Shown here one piece after another: positions 1-7,503 of a DNA stretch of 12,583 nt (positions are counted from its first letter, which is position 1; each line of letters starts with the position of its first letter). The position numbers were made by a program, and so were the translations under genes. The DNA is taken from the NCBI GenBank assembly GCA_964465145.1, contig CAYXJR010000107.1:1-12583 (forward strand), given 5' to 3'. The notes beneath the pieces were generated by a model. It made no database searches. It saw only the letters and a list, made by a program, of their open reading frames with translations, and was not told the origin of the DNA. This DNA is from JAUVKA01 sp964465145. GTDB lineage: Bacteria; Bacteroidota; Bacteroidia; Bacteroidales; UBA12481.

Positions 1-991
1 TGTAATATTGCACTTTAGGACGGTCAAAGGGGAACCCATATCCTTCACCTTTGTTCTCGTGCGATTTCAAATTCAACAAATATCCGTAAAGTATCCCTTG
101 CAGCAATTCTTTTGATGTGAGTTTGCCTTGTCCGATTACCTGGTAAAATAATTTTTCTGCTAATTGTTTTCCGCCTGCTGCTTTTTCCAATGCTTGTGTT
201 TGATACCGGATTTCGGCATAAATCTGTTTGTTTGATAGTGTTTTTTGTACCTTTCGGTAAAGTTCTTGCAAGAGGTCTTTACCAATGTCGCGAAGTAAGT
301 GAAAGTGGCAAATAACATGGTTTACTCCTGCAAAAACCATATCGAGTGCACTGATTATACCTCGTCCCATATCGTGTACACAGCAAAGAGGGGTGCCAAA
401 GAGCTTTTTTACCTTCTCGAAGGATACTTGCAAACTGGTTGTGTTTTCACTCTGTATCTTTTGGCTATACAAAACAAAACCGCCTATGCCATCAAGACAG
501 GTTAACAAATGTGGCGCATGTCCTTCGCACGTGGAATCAACATATAGGATATATCCGCCTTGTCTGTCAATAGTTGCATTGATTTTTTCAGCGCTCGAAT
601 AATGCAATCTTCCCAAATAGTTTAAAAAACCATAAGTCATTCGTCTTATTTGTGTGGCTGAAACCGATAAATGATGTTTATTCCTGAAAATATCCTGTAT
701 TTCAATTATTTGCCGCTTTTCAAAATAACGCGATTTTCCTGCTTCCACCATACAATCATACGAATAATTGCTGCCGCTTTTTACGATTTGGGGCAATTGC
801 CCGGAACGATATTTCTCATTGCAATCAGGACACATTTTTATGGTTTCCCGTGCACATAACCCGCCATAAGCAACTGTATAAACTATTCTCGTTTTTACTT
901 TTTCCACTATCAGTCCTGTGCCACACTCTTTACATGTGCTCATATCGCTACAAAAGTTCAGGCCCGATATGTTGCCTATTACTTTGTGCAT
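1..991 (-). CDS. DDE-type transposase with N-terminal zinc ribbon, second ORF of an insertion sequence (partial, C-terminus off the left edge)
   Basis: I translated the minus strand by hand. The frame is open from 1057 to the window edge, and the first ATG is at 991, giving 330 codons without a stop. Cys20/Cys23 and Cys54/Cys57 form two CxxC pairs, a zinc ribbon. Asp152 sits in a YVDST strand and Asp207 in VHDMG. CHFHLLRDIGKDLL at 228-241 is typical of MULE/ISL3/ISKra4-like DDE transposases. The third acidic residue would lie beyond the edge. The enzyme would cut and join the ends of its element. The frame is -1 relative to the upstream ORF (1042-1707) and continuous with it through an A-rich slippery site, so the real product is probably a fusion rather than a protein starting at 991. 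The exact IS family is not assigned. Transposase nature is fairly sure; whether the element is still active cannot be judged. Confidence 0.82.
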   Translation of the reverse strand, partial: MHKVIGNISGLNFCSDMSTCKECGTGLIVEKVKTRIVYTVAYGGLCARETIKMCPDCNEKYRSGQLPQIVKSGSNYSYDCMVEAGKSRYFEKRQIIEIQDIFRNKHHLSVSATQIRRMTYGFLNYLGRLHYSSAEKINATIDRQGGYILYVDSTCEGHAPHLLTCLDGIGGFVLYSQKIQSENTTSLQVSFEKVKKLFGTPLCCVHDMGRGIISALDMVFAGVNHVICHFHLLRDIGKDLLQELYRKVQKTLSNKQIYAEIRYQTQALEKAAGGKQLAEKLFYQVIGQGKLTSKELLQGILYGYLLNLKSHENKGEGYGFPFDRPKVQYY

Positions 992-1041
992 GGTATAGTT
1001 ATCATTGATTTTTTTGAGTAAACCACGCAAGCATTCAAAGG

Positions 1042-1707
1042 CTATGATTTGCTTCTCTTTTTTTTTAATTGATGGCGTTCTATTACTGCCTTGATCTCGT
1101 CTATCGATATTTCAACATTTCGCTTCGCGGCCCCTTCCTGTAATTTTTCAGCAACAATGCTGTCTTGCCGGATAATCTCTACTAATACAGCAATTGTTCT
1201 TTGATAATCCGCCAAAGGCTGCATCGCGGCGCACGTTTGCTGTTCCCTTTCCGAAAGTTGCAGCATAAAAAGGTCTTCCTGTATTGAAAAGTAAACATTA
1301 GTACTTCCGGGTTTTTGTCGGCATACCCGTTCTTTTAGCCACAACACACGCAGGGCATCATCTGTTTTCACCTCTATAATAATGGAGAGTTCCTTGCTGG
1401 TATATCCACCAATACTTTTGTCTATCAGTGCAATAATGGTTTCAAACAGATTCCCGTATTTTGAAAATAATATTTGCCCGTGATTCCAAATCCCGTGATG
1501 ATTGAAATGACAAAGATTTGTCGCAGTATAGAACCTGGCGTTTTGGTTATATGACGCTATAAGGTTGCAGGATTTGATTTTTCGCTGCAAAGTCCTGGAT
1601 TGGCAACCGGATTTAATCTTCAAATCATCAAAGGTTTGAACTGGGAAATCCCCTGTAAAATAGTCAATCAGGGTGTTAACTGTTTCATTAATTTTCATCG
1701 CTGTCAT
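1042..1707 (-). CDS. IS-encoded winged-helix-like protein, first ORF upstream of the transposase
   Basis: 221 codons ending in TAG. Residues about 10-70 read as a helix-turn-helix/winged-helix domain (QSRTLQRKIKSC, then a strand pair ending in ARFYTATN). A second such segment lies near 90-145 (GGYTSKELSIII, followed by VCRQKPGSTNVYFS). The C-terminal third is helical and charged and ends in KKKRSKS. The protein probably binds element ends or forms the DNA-binding N-terminus of the transposase. Its last codons overlap the slippery run at 1057-1066, from which a -1 shift continues into the zinc-ribbon DDE frame. ATG 1707 is chosen because M4 is close by and a Bacteroidetes -7-like box (TATATTTG) lies 17 bases upstream. 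The function is inferred from layout and fold-like features, not from a recognised named family. Confidence 0.7.
   Translation of the reverse strand: MTAMKINETVNTLIDYFTGDFPVQTFDDLKIKSGCQSRTLQRKIKSCNLIASYNQNARFYTATNLCHFNHHGIWNHGQILFSKYGNLFETIIALIDKSIGGYTSKELSIIIEVKTDDALRVLWLKERVCRQKPGSTNVYFSIQEDLFMLQLSEREQQTCAAMQPLADYQRTIAVLVEIIRQDSIVAEKLQEGAAKRNVEISIDEIKAVIERHQLKKKRSKS
1057..1063 (-). other. Candidate programmed -1 ribosomal frameshift site A AAA AAG
   Basis: On the minus strand a run of nine A followed by G (1066 down to 1057) carries the heptamer A AAA AAG in the correct zero-frame phase: codons AAA (1062-1060) and AAG (1059-1057), preceded by A1063. The zero frame ends five codons later at TAG (1044-1042). 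The -1 frame continues GAG AAG CAA ATC ATA into the zinc-ribbon/DDE ORF with no stop. This is the arrangement used by IS1- and IS3-type elements to make an OrfAB fusion. I saw no strong downstream stem and no clear upstream Shine-Dalgarno stimulator. Confidence 0.6.
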
Positions 1708-1724
1708 TGTATAGAATTAACAAC

Positions 1725-1732
1725 CAAATATA
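1725..1732 (-). promoter_or_regulatory. Possible -7 promoter box of the IS
   Basis: On the minus strand TATATTTG fits the Bacteroidetes -7 consensus TAnnTTTG and ends 17 bases before the ATG of the first IS ORF. No TTG or TTTG stands 19-21 bases upstream, so the -33 element is weak or absent. It is supported by position only. Confidence 0.3.
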
Positions 1733-1785
1733 AACATATATTTCTATACTACGTCATAATTTCATGGGTTTTAAAGAACTTTTTA

Positions 1786-1815
1786 TTGAAAATGTATCAT
1801 TTTTAGGTACTTTTG
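1786..1815 (+). promoter_or_regulatory. Bacteroidetes-type promoter reading into the polysaccharide operon
   Basis: TTG at 1786-1788, then exactly 19 bases, then TACTTTTG at 1808-1815. This matches the Bacteroidetes consensus TTTG/TTG-N19-21-TAnnTTTG. Transcription would start near 1822, leaving a leader of about 165 bases before ATG 1988. It is divergent from the IS genes and lies at or near the IS edge. It could be the native operon promoter or an outward promoter brought by the element. No other match of this quality was seen further along the operon. Confidence 0.5.
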
Positions 1816-1856
1816 CAAAGACTAAATTTGATAATGTTCTGTATTATAGTAGGATG

Positions 1857-1871
1857 ACCGCTTTTGGCGGT
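1857..1871 (+). promoter_or_regulatory. Leader hairpin with an ops-like 3' arm
   Basis: ACCGC-TTTTG-GCGGT forms a 5-bp stem with a 5-base loop, about 35 bases after the predicted transcription start. The 3' part reads GGCGGTAATAG (1866-1876). Its first seven bases equal the start of the enterobacterial ops element GGCGGTAG, which recruits the NusG paralogue RfaH to polysaccharide operons. The eighth base differs. It is short enough to be chance. Confidence 0.3.
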
Positions 1872-1987
1872 AATAGCAAATTAATGTATAAATCTGGCTT
1901 AGAAATTACACCTGTTTCCAGTGGCAAAATATGACGGTATATCCAATCTAATTTTTATTTTTGGTGCCTGTTAATATCCTTAATTCA

Positions 1988-3199
1988 ATGAATAATAATA
2001 CTAAGTTAGCAAATGTAGTTGCTTTAGATTTTCTTATTATATCTAAAGCATGCCATTCTGCAATTAATCGATCAGTTTATAGATTGTTTAAAGAGGATGG
2101 CTTCTCAATCGCTATTATTATACCTTCAACTTCGATTATTGGAGATAGCGTTAGACACCCAGACCCAGAAAAAACTGAGGATCCACCGTTGTTTTTCTTA
2201 AAAACGAAAGGACATAATCCCAGAACTATGATGTTTAATGGATTGGTTGGAGTGCTTAAAAGATGGCAACCTGAAAATATTATTTACGATGGTGATCCTA
2301 TTTCAATAACAGCACTGATTCTCGGGACATGGGCTAAAATTAATGGCCACAGGTTTTATTGTATTACTTGTGAAAATATGTCAATTAAAATTAAATCTCA
2401 AATTGCCCGATTCGGAATTAGTGCTTTTCCTGTTGCAGTTATAAAAAGAGTTTTACTTTTTTTTGCAAAAATGGTCGTTGAAGGAATTTTTGTAATAAAT
2501 AATGAGGGTCTTTTTATATTCCAGAGCGAGGGTTTTAAAAACACAAAAAAAATACCTTTGGGTATTGATACAACTATTTTTAAACAAAATAGTTACATTA
2601 GAGAAATAAAAAGAAAAGAATTATCATTAGATTGCTTTACCATTGGATTCTTTGGAAGAGTTGTTCCCGAAAAAGGATTACATCATTTATTATTAGCTTT
2701 ATCTAAATTAAAAACTTTGGAATGGGTATTGGTAGTGGATGAATTTTTAGATTATACGAATAGTTACCGCCAACAAATAATAACATTAATTGATAAATTG
2801 GAACTAAAAAATAGAATTAAATATATTAACCCAAACCATTATGAAATAGCTGATTACATGAATGCTGTTGATGTAGTTTGTTTGCCATCAATTTCAACAA
2901 ACAAATGGACTGAACAATATGGTAGAGTGGCTTCGGAGGCTATGGCTTGTGGAAAAACTGTAATTGCTTCTGATAGCGGTGCTCTACCAATGCTTTTGAA
3001 CGGGTATGGGGTACTTTTTTCTGAAGGAGATATTAAATCGTTAATATCAATTTTACAAAATTTTATAATCAGTAAAAAATCATTTACGATAAAATACTCA
3101 TCTGAAGAAATTTCAAAATATTCACGCGATTCTCTTAGTATTGAGAAACAAAAAGAACTAATGATTTCGTTTATAAATAAAGGTTTAGGCCATGATTAA
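1988..3199 (+). CDS. GT4 family glycosyltransferase
   Basis: 403 residues when started at ATG 1988. It transfers a sugar from a nucleotide donor to a growing lipid-linked oligosaccharide at the cytoplasmic face (family knowledge). The N-terminal half is an acceptor-type Rossmann domain (ANVVALDFLIISKA, then VYRLFKEDG). The C-terminal GT4 domain opens with IGFFGRVVPEKGLHHLL at about 219-235. It holds the retaining-enzyme E-x7-E signature as EQYGRVASE with Glu309 and Glu317, followed by AMACGKTVIASDSGALP. A TTG at 1961 would add nine residues (VPVNILNS after Met). The ATG is preferred because the first beta strand follows it at normal distance. It is the first gene of the operon, behind the promoter at 1786-1815, and one of the most AT-rich genes here. 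Donor and linkage cannot be read from sequence. Confidence 0.88.
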   Translation: MNNNTKLANVVALDFLIISKACHSAINRSVYRLFKEDGFSIAIIIPSTSIIGDSVRHPDPEKTEDPPLFFLKTKGHNPRTMMFNGLVGVLKRWQPENIIYDGDPISITALILGTWAKINGHRFYCITCENMSIKIKSQIARFGISAFPVAVIKRVLLFFAKMVVEGIFVINNEGLFIFQSEGFKNTKKIPLGIDTTIFKQNSYIREIKRKELSLDCFTIGFFGRVVPEKGLHHLLLALSKLKTLEWVLVVDEFLDYTNSYRQQIITLIDKLELKNRIKYINPNHYEIADYMNAVDVVCLPSISTNKWTEQYGRVASEAMACGKTVIASDSGALPMLLNGYGVLFSEGDIKSLISILQNFIISKKSFTIKYSSEEISKYSRDSLSIEKQKELMISFINKGLGHD

Positions 3200-3226
3200 T
3201 TTTTTTCATTCAATACACATTAAATT

Positions 3227-3991
3227 ATGAAAGTAGTTTTATTAGCAGGTGGCTTTGGTACTCGTTTGGCCGAATACACCGATGTAATTCCCAAGCCAAT
3301 GGTGCCAATTGGTGGGAGACCAATTATATGGCACATCATGAATACTTATGCACATTTTGGCCATAAAGATTTTTATGTAGCCCTAGGTTATAAGTCTGAC
3401 ATCATTAAGGATTATTTTCTAAAATACCATTCTCTAAATAGTGATCTCAAGATTGATCTAAACACGGGTGCCGTATCTTCTTTACAAGTTGATACCGTAG
3501 ATTGGAAAGTTACTCTTGTTGATACAGGGCTTAATACGATGACGGGTGGTCGGCTAAAGCGCCTACAAAAAATGATTGGTAAAGAAACATTTATGTTAAC
3601 ATATGGAGATGGGGTTGCTAATATTGACTTAAATGCTTTACTTGAATTTCACCAAAGTCATGGTAAAATGGTGACTATTTCGGCAGCTCGTCCAGCTGCA
3701 CGGTTTGGAGAATTGAGTTTGGATGTGGATAGGGTAACGTCATTTAAAGAAAAACCTCAATTAGACCAAGGTTGGATAAACGGTGGTTTTTTTGTAATAG
3801 AACCGGCATTTTTTGAAATGATTGGAGGTGATGAAACCGTTCTTGAACGCAGACCTTTGGAGATAGCATCAAAGGAAGGGCAGTTGATGGCATACCGCCA
3901 TCAAGGATTTTGGCACTGCATGGACAGTAAACGAGATCATGAGTTACTTGAGTCACTTTGGAATGATGGGAAGGCACCTTGGATTATTTAG
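3227..3991 (+). CDS. rfbF: Glucose-1-phosphate cytidylyltransferase
   Basis: 254 residues, the usual length for RfbF. It makes CDP-glucose from CTP and glucose 1-phosphate, the entry to CDP-3,6-dideoxyhexoses and related sugars. Visible motifs are the nucleotide-binding loop GGFGTRL at 8-14, IPKPMVPIGG with Lys23, VTLVDTG then MTGGRLKR (105-112, characteristic of RfbF), the metal-binding YGDG with Asp128, FKEKP at 173-177, NGGFFV at 185-190, and GFWHCMDSKRD at 227-237. The start codon follows the previous stop by 27 bases, with an A/T-rich leader and no Shine-Dalgarno. The usual partners rfbG (CDP-glucose 4,6-dehydratase) and rfbH are not in the window. The next gene, 3 bases downstream, is an SDR enzyme that may use its product. 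Confidence 0.93.
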   Translation: MKVVLLAGGFGTRLAEYTDVIPKPMVPIGGRPIIWHIMNTYAHFGHKDFYVALGYKSDIIKDYFLKYHSLNSDLKIDLNTGAVSSLQVDTVDWKVTLVDTGLNTMTGGRLKRLQKMIGKETFMLTYGDGVANIDLNALLEFHQSHGKMVTISAARPAARFGELSLDVDRVTSFKEKPQLDQGWINGGFFVIEPAFFEMIGGDETVLERRPLEIASKEGQLMAYRHQGFWHCMDSKRDHELLESLWNDGKAPWII

Positions 3992-3994
3992 AAA

Positions 3995-4978
3995 ATGAAA
4001 ATTTACAAGAAAAATAAATTAAAAATTTTGATTACAGGGGGATCTGGCCTAATCGGGGGTCGTATCGCAAACTATTTGTTAAAACAAGGTCACCAAATTG
4101 TTATAGGTTCTAGGAACGATATTCAAACTCGGGTTTACTTGAATATGGAAGCAGAGATTGTTCAAACCAATTGGAATGACAAAAGGGAGTTACAGAAAAT
4201 CTGCTCGGGTGTTGATGTTATTATTCACACAGCTGGAATGAATTCTCAGGATTGTGTGATTGATCCTATTGGAGCTCTTAAATTTAATGGTTTAGGGACC
4301 GCTAAACTACTTCATGCTGCAATTGACCAAAATGTTAGTAAGTTTTTATATTTCTCAACCGCCCATGTTTATACCAAGAACCTTGTCGGAATTATAAATG
4401 AAGCAACCTGCCCAATTAACCTTCATCCATACGCAACTAGTCATCTTGCAGGTGAAAATGTTGTTCTTGCTGCTAATGAAAGTCATCTTATTAATGGGAT
4501 TGTATTGCGATTGTCCAATGGATTTGGTGTCCCAATACATCCAATGGTTAATTGCTGGAAACTGTTCGTTAACAATTTATGCCGACAGGCTGTTGAAACC
4601 AAGAGATTAGTGATTCGTGCCAGTGGGTTAACAATGCGTAATTTCATTCCTTTAAAAGAAATATGCCATGCAGTAGATTTTATTATCCAGAGTTCAACAC
4701 AACAAAAGAGTACACAAAACAACGCCATCATTAATCTTGGTAGTAATAAGTCTGTCACATTACTGGAAATGGCAATTCTTGTTCAGTCGCGATGTAGGCT
4801 GGTTCTTGGGTTTGAACCTGAACTGATACATGGGAAGCAAAACTTTGAAAAACAGACTATGGAACTTGACTATTGTATTGACAAGCTACGTAAAATGGGC
4901 TTCGAATCATCCATGGAAATGAATCAAGAGATTGATAGTTTACTTATTTATTGTTATACTAATTTTTCAAAGGTATAA
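3995..4978 (+). CDS. NAD(P)-dependent sugar epimerase/dehydratase-like SDR with YxxxH in place of YxxxK
   Basis: 327 residues, an extended-SDR length. The Rossmann loop GGSGLIGG is at 15-22 (G15-x2-G18-x2-G21). An NHxAG-like strand end appears as IIHTAGMNS near 77-84. The catalytic Ser/Thr strand is FSTAHVY at 120-126. The position of the catalytic Tyr-x3-Lys reads Tyr146-Ala-Thr-Ser-His150 (codon CAT at 150), followed by LAGE as in ordinary family members. The general-base lysine is therefore replaced by histidine. It starts 3 bases after rfbF and its stop overlaps the next gene (TAATG), so it is translationally coupled to both. A role on a CDP-sugar made by RfbF is plausible from position. 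The reaction (epimerase, reductase or dehydratase) cannot be fixed. It may belong to an SDR subgroup in which His is normal. Confidence 0.82.
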   Translation: MKIYKKNKLKILITGGSGLIGGRIANYLLKQGHQIVIGSRNDIQTRVYLNMEAEIVQTNWNDKRELQKICSGVDVIIHTAGMNSQDCVIDPIGALKFNGLGTAKLLHAAIDQNVSKFLYFSTAHVYTKNLVGIINEATCPINLHPYATSHLAGENVVLAANESHLINGIVLRLSNGFGVPIHPMVNCWKLFVNNLCRQAVETKRLVIRASGLTMRNFIPLKEICHAVDFIIQSSTQQKSTQNNAIINLGSNKSVTLLEMAILVQSRCRLVLGFEPELIHGKQNFEKQTMELDYCIDKLRKMGFESSMEMNQEIDSLLIYCYTNFSKV

Positions 4979-6108
4979 TGTCTAAACTCAATATAACATT
5001 ATTCCGGGATTTTAAAGAAGATTATCGTACTAGTATGGAAATATACGCTGATAATCTTGGAGAAGGGTTAAGGCTCTTAGATAACAGTAGATTCGTCATC
5101 AATGAATATCAACCTAAAATATCTAGTTGGATGCAGATTATACCAAAGAGACTGGATCTTCGGATAAGAGCAGCTAGATACTTTGTTTATCCATTACAAG
5201 CAAAAGAAAGGCAAGGGACGATTAATCATATTATTGATCACAGTTATGCTCATTTAATTAAGGTATTGGATCCAAAGCAAACCATCATAACCGTACACGA
5301 TATGATTCCACAATTAGCCTGGAAAGGTATCATACCCGGGTTAACTTATCCACATAACCCAATTCTAAACAAATTATCACTTAGTTTTCTAAAAGAAGCT
5401 CGAGCTGTGATTGCAGTTAGCAACAGTACAAAGAGTGATTTAATCAACTATTGTGGTTTGCAGGAAGAGCAGATTACGGTTATTCATAATGGCCTAAATA
5501 CTATCTTCCGTCCATTATCGGAAGAGTCCAGAATAAGCGTTAGACAAAACTTTCGATTTCCTGATTGTGACACGAATATAATTCTAATTACCGGAAACCA
5601 AAGCTATAAAAATCACTTTACTTCTCTTCGAGTCGTAGAGCGTTTGCAAAGTATGTGCCAAAAACCTATCCAACTTGTGAGTCTTGGTGCTAATAACGAA
5701 GAGTTGGACTATTATTTAGCCAAGGTGAATCTAATCAATCCTTTAATTCGTTTGTTTGGAATTAATAATCAGCAGATGGTTGATTTGTATAACAGTATTG
5801 ATTGCCTACTTTTCCCTTCTTGGTATGAGGGTTTTGGGTGGCCGCCTCTTGAGGCAATGGCCTGTGGTACGCCTGTCGTAACCTCAAATGTTGCTTCCCT
5901 GCCAGAGATAGTAGGCGATGCAGCACTTATGGCTGCACCAGATGATGTTGAAAACCTAGCAAAAGCAGTTCAGGTCATGCTTGATGATAGAAATCGTCGT
6001 CGGGAGTTTATTGATCGTGGTCTAAAAAACTCAACTCGTTTTACATGGGAGCACTGTGCTTCTGAAGTCATGGACGTATATGATAAAATGCAAATAAACA
6101 GCTTTTAA
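4978..6108 (+). CDS. GT4 family glycosyltransferase
   Basis: 376 residues. N-terminal domain features: NITLFRDF at the start, TVHDMIP at 105-111, AVIAVSNSTKSDL at 143-155 and VIHNGLNTIFRPL at 168-180. C-terminal GT4 domain: a GNQSYKNH strand near 206-213, FPSWYEGFGWPPLEAMACG with the E-x7-E pair Glu284/Glu292, and ASLPEIVGDAAL. This is the common mannosyl/rhamnosyl-transferase-like architecture of O-antigen clusters, but donor and acceptor are not predictable. Its ATG overlaps the preceding TAA by one base. No membrane segment or signal peptide is seen; such enzymes work at the inner face of the membrane. Confidence 0.9.
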   Translation: MSKLNITLFRDFKEDYRTSMEIYADNLGEGLRLLDNSRFVINEYQPKISSWMQIIPKRLDLRIRAARYFVYPLQAKERQGTINHIIDHSYAHLIKVLDPKQTIITVHDMIPQLAWKGIIPGLTYPHNPILNKLSLSFLKEARAVIAVSNSTKSDLINYCGLQEEQITVIHNGLNTIFRPLSEESRISVRQNFRFPDCDTNIILITGNQSYKNHFTSLRVVERLQSMCQKPIQLVSLGANNEELDYYLAKVNLINPLIRLFGINNQQMVDLYNSIDCLLFPSWYEGFGWPPLEAMACGTPVVTSNVASLPEIVGDAALMAAPDDVENLAKAVQVMLDDRNRRREFIDRGLKNSTRFTWEHCASEVMDVYDKMQINSF

Positions 6109-6140
6109 GTTAAATCAGACACTCTACTTAGATATCAAGA

Positions 6141-7232
6141 ATGATTGAATCTTTCACCATTATCAGTGGTATTATTGCACTAATTTCAATTTTGAATAAT
6201 TGGGACATAAAAAGAAAAAAAAGCTTCTTTTGGGCATTTATTTTCATTCTTATTATTTTTGATGGCTTACGGTGGCAAATGGGTACAGATTGGTTTAGCT
6301 ATTATAATTATTTTCAAATTGCCAATAATTATTTTTCCCCCAGATTTGAACCAGGCTTCATGTTATATACACGTTTGATCCGTAGCTTTACAGAAAATTA
6401 TTCTGTTTACCTTTTAATTACCACTTCGGCAATCTATATTGGAATATTTTATACAGTCTTTAAGATAACGAAATTTAGCCTCCTTTCATTATTTTTCCTG
6501 ACTGGCACAATTCCATGGTACTCAGGGTCTTTAAGACAATTAATGGCATCTATATTCTTCACTATTGCATTAAAAGCAGTTATTGAACGAAAATTAAAAT
6601 ATTATATAATTTTAATGCTTCTTGGGATAACCTTCCACGTTACAAATTTAGCTTTTCTGCCGATGTATTGGTTGTATGGCATGACAACAAGTATGTTCTT
6701 GACTATTTTCGTCTCACTTTTTGCAATTTTGAGTTTAATGGAATTAAAATACAGCTATTTCGATATCTTGATACATATTTTTGATCCTGGGAAATCCATT
6801 GAGAACAGAATTGGTGGAACTCTTGCTGAGTCGCACCCCGCATTTGGGCTTTTACGTAAGGTACTTACATTAATTGGATATATTTATTTTTGGAATCGTT
6901 CAAAATTGTTTAGTAATAAAGATAAGCCAGACCAAGCCAAAGTTAAGTTTTTCTTGTACATGACTTCTTTTTCCGTGGCCTTTTATATAATAGGAACTTA
7001 TTATATTTCCCTTTTTTCATCCAGGTTGGATATATACACAGGAATTATTTGTGCGTCAGTATTAACAGGTTTACTTGAAACATCGTTTAAATCAAAACAA
7101 ACCAGAGTTCTTTTATTTGTTTTTGTACTTATTCTGGTGATTATCTTTTACTCCAGACTTCAAATGATGGATTTGTTCCATCCTTATTCTTCAATTTTTT
7201 ACAACATTAATTATCATAGGGCCTTATATTAA
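6141..7232 (+). CDS. EpsG/Wzy-type polysaccharide polymerase (multi-spanning membrane protein)
   Basis: 363 residues with about ten hydrophobic segments (near 4-19, 29-43, 87-108, 113-121, 135-147, 153-177, 182-201, 236-250, 270-292, 298-312 and 322-337). The EpsG-family hallmark GLRWQMGTDWFSYYNYF is at 42-58. SGSLRQLMASIFF follows at 128-140, GITFHVTNLAFLP at 162-174 with His166, and a terminal PYSSIFY at 348-354. The family polymerises lipid-linked repeat units at the outer face of the inner membrane. It is the only polymerase candidate in the window, and no Wzx flippase accompanies it. Its TAA overlaps the ATG of a 58-codon ORF downstream. Confident as a polymerase-type membrane protein; the name wzy would be functional inference. 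Confidence 0.85.
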   Translation: MIESFTIISGIIALISILNNWDIKRKKSFFWAFIFILIIFDGLRWQMGTDWFSYYNYFQIANNYFSPRFEPGFMLYTRLIRSFTENYSVYLLITTSAIYIGIFYTVFKITKFSLLSLFFLTGTIPWYSGSLRQLMASIFFTIALKAVIERKLKYYIILMLLGITFHVTNLAFLPMYWLYGMTTSMFLTIFVSLFAILSLMELKYSYFDILIHIFDPGKSIENRIGGTLAESHPAFGLLRKVLTLIGYIYFWNRSKLFSNKDKPDQAKVKFFLYMTSFSVAFYIIGTYYISLFSSRLDIYTGIICASVLTGLLETSFKSKQTRVLLFVFVLILVIIFYSRLQMMDLFHPYSSIFYNINYHRALY

Positions 7233-7408
7233 TGGGGTTTTTAATACTATGGGTTAAGCCCAAATTGAAGAACAACTTTTTGATTTCGTCAACCTATTGG
7301 AATTTGTTTGTAATTGCAATTAGCAAAATGAATATCTTAGACCCGGTTGCTGTATCGGCTTCCCATAATTCGGCCGAGGATAAGAAACTCTTTCAACGAA
7401 AAAAATGA
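7232..7408 (+). CDS. Small hypothetical ORF or gene remnant (58 aa), start overlapping the polymerase stop
   Basis: ATG GGG starts inside the polymerase TAA (TAATG) and runs 58 codons to TGA. The product begins MGFLILWVKPKLKNNF and ends KKLFQRKK. It has no recognisable domain, signal or clear membrane helix. A run of seven A precedes the TGA. In another frame ATG 7405 overlaps it (ATGA) and encodes 15 more residues (MKEQIFRNAFIFCQD) before TAA at 7450-7452. The tight couplings are operon-like, but the length and the split suggest a decayed gene in the 238-base gap. It could also be non-coding spacer. Confidence 0.35.
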   Translation: MGFLILWVKPKLKNNFLISSTYWNLFVIAISKMNILDPVAVSASHNSAEDKKLFQRKK

Positions 7409-7503
7409 AAGAACAAATATTTAGAAACGCATTTATTTTTTGTCAGGACTAAATTCTGGATTAAATACCAATGCATAAGAATATTTTGTCAATTAAATTG
7501 AAT

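Noticed and set aside
299..859. Plus-strand ORFs of 62-69 codons
   Set aside because: They lie antisense to the continuous zinc-ribbon/DDE transposase frame on the minus strand and show no motif of their own.
1961..1987. TTG start for the first glycosyltransferase
   Set aside because: ATG 1988 gives the normal distance to the first Rossmann strand. The nine extra residues have no family support.
1708..1987. Terminal inverted repeat and target duplication of the IS
   Set aside because: The other end of the element is outside the window, so no inverted repeat can be matched and the border stays undefined.
7471..7503. Upstream ATG for the third GT4 gene
   Set aside because: MKIFLDNIIFSLQQAGG from ATG 7504 is the usual family N-terminus, and the 11 extra residues look like translated spacer.
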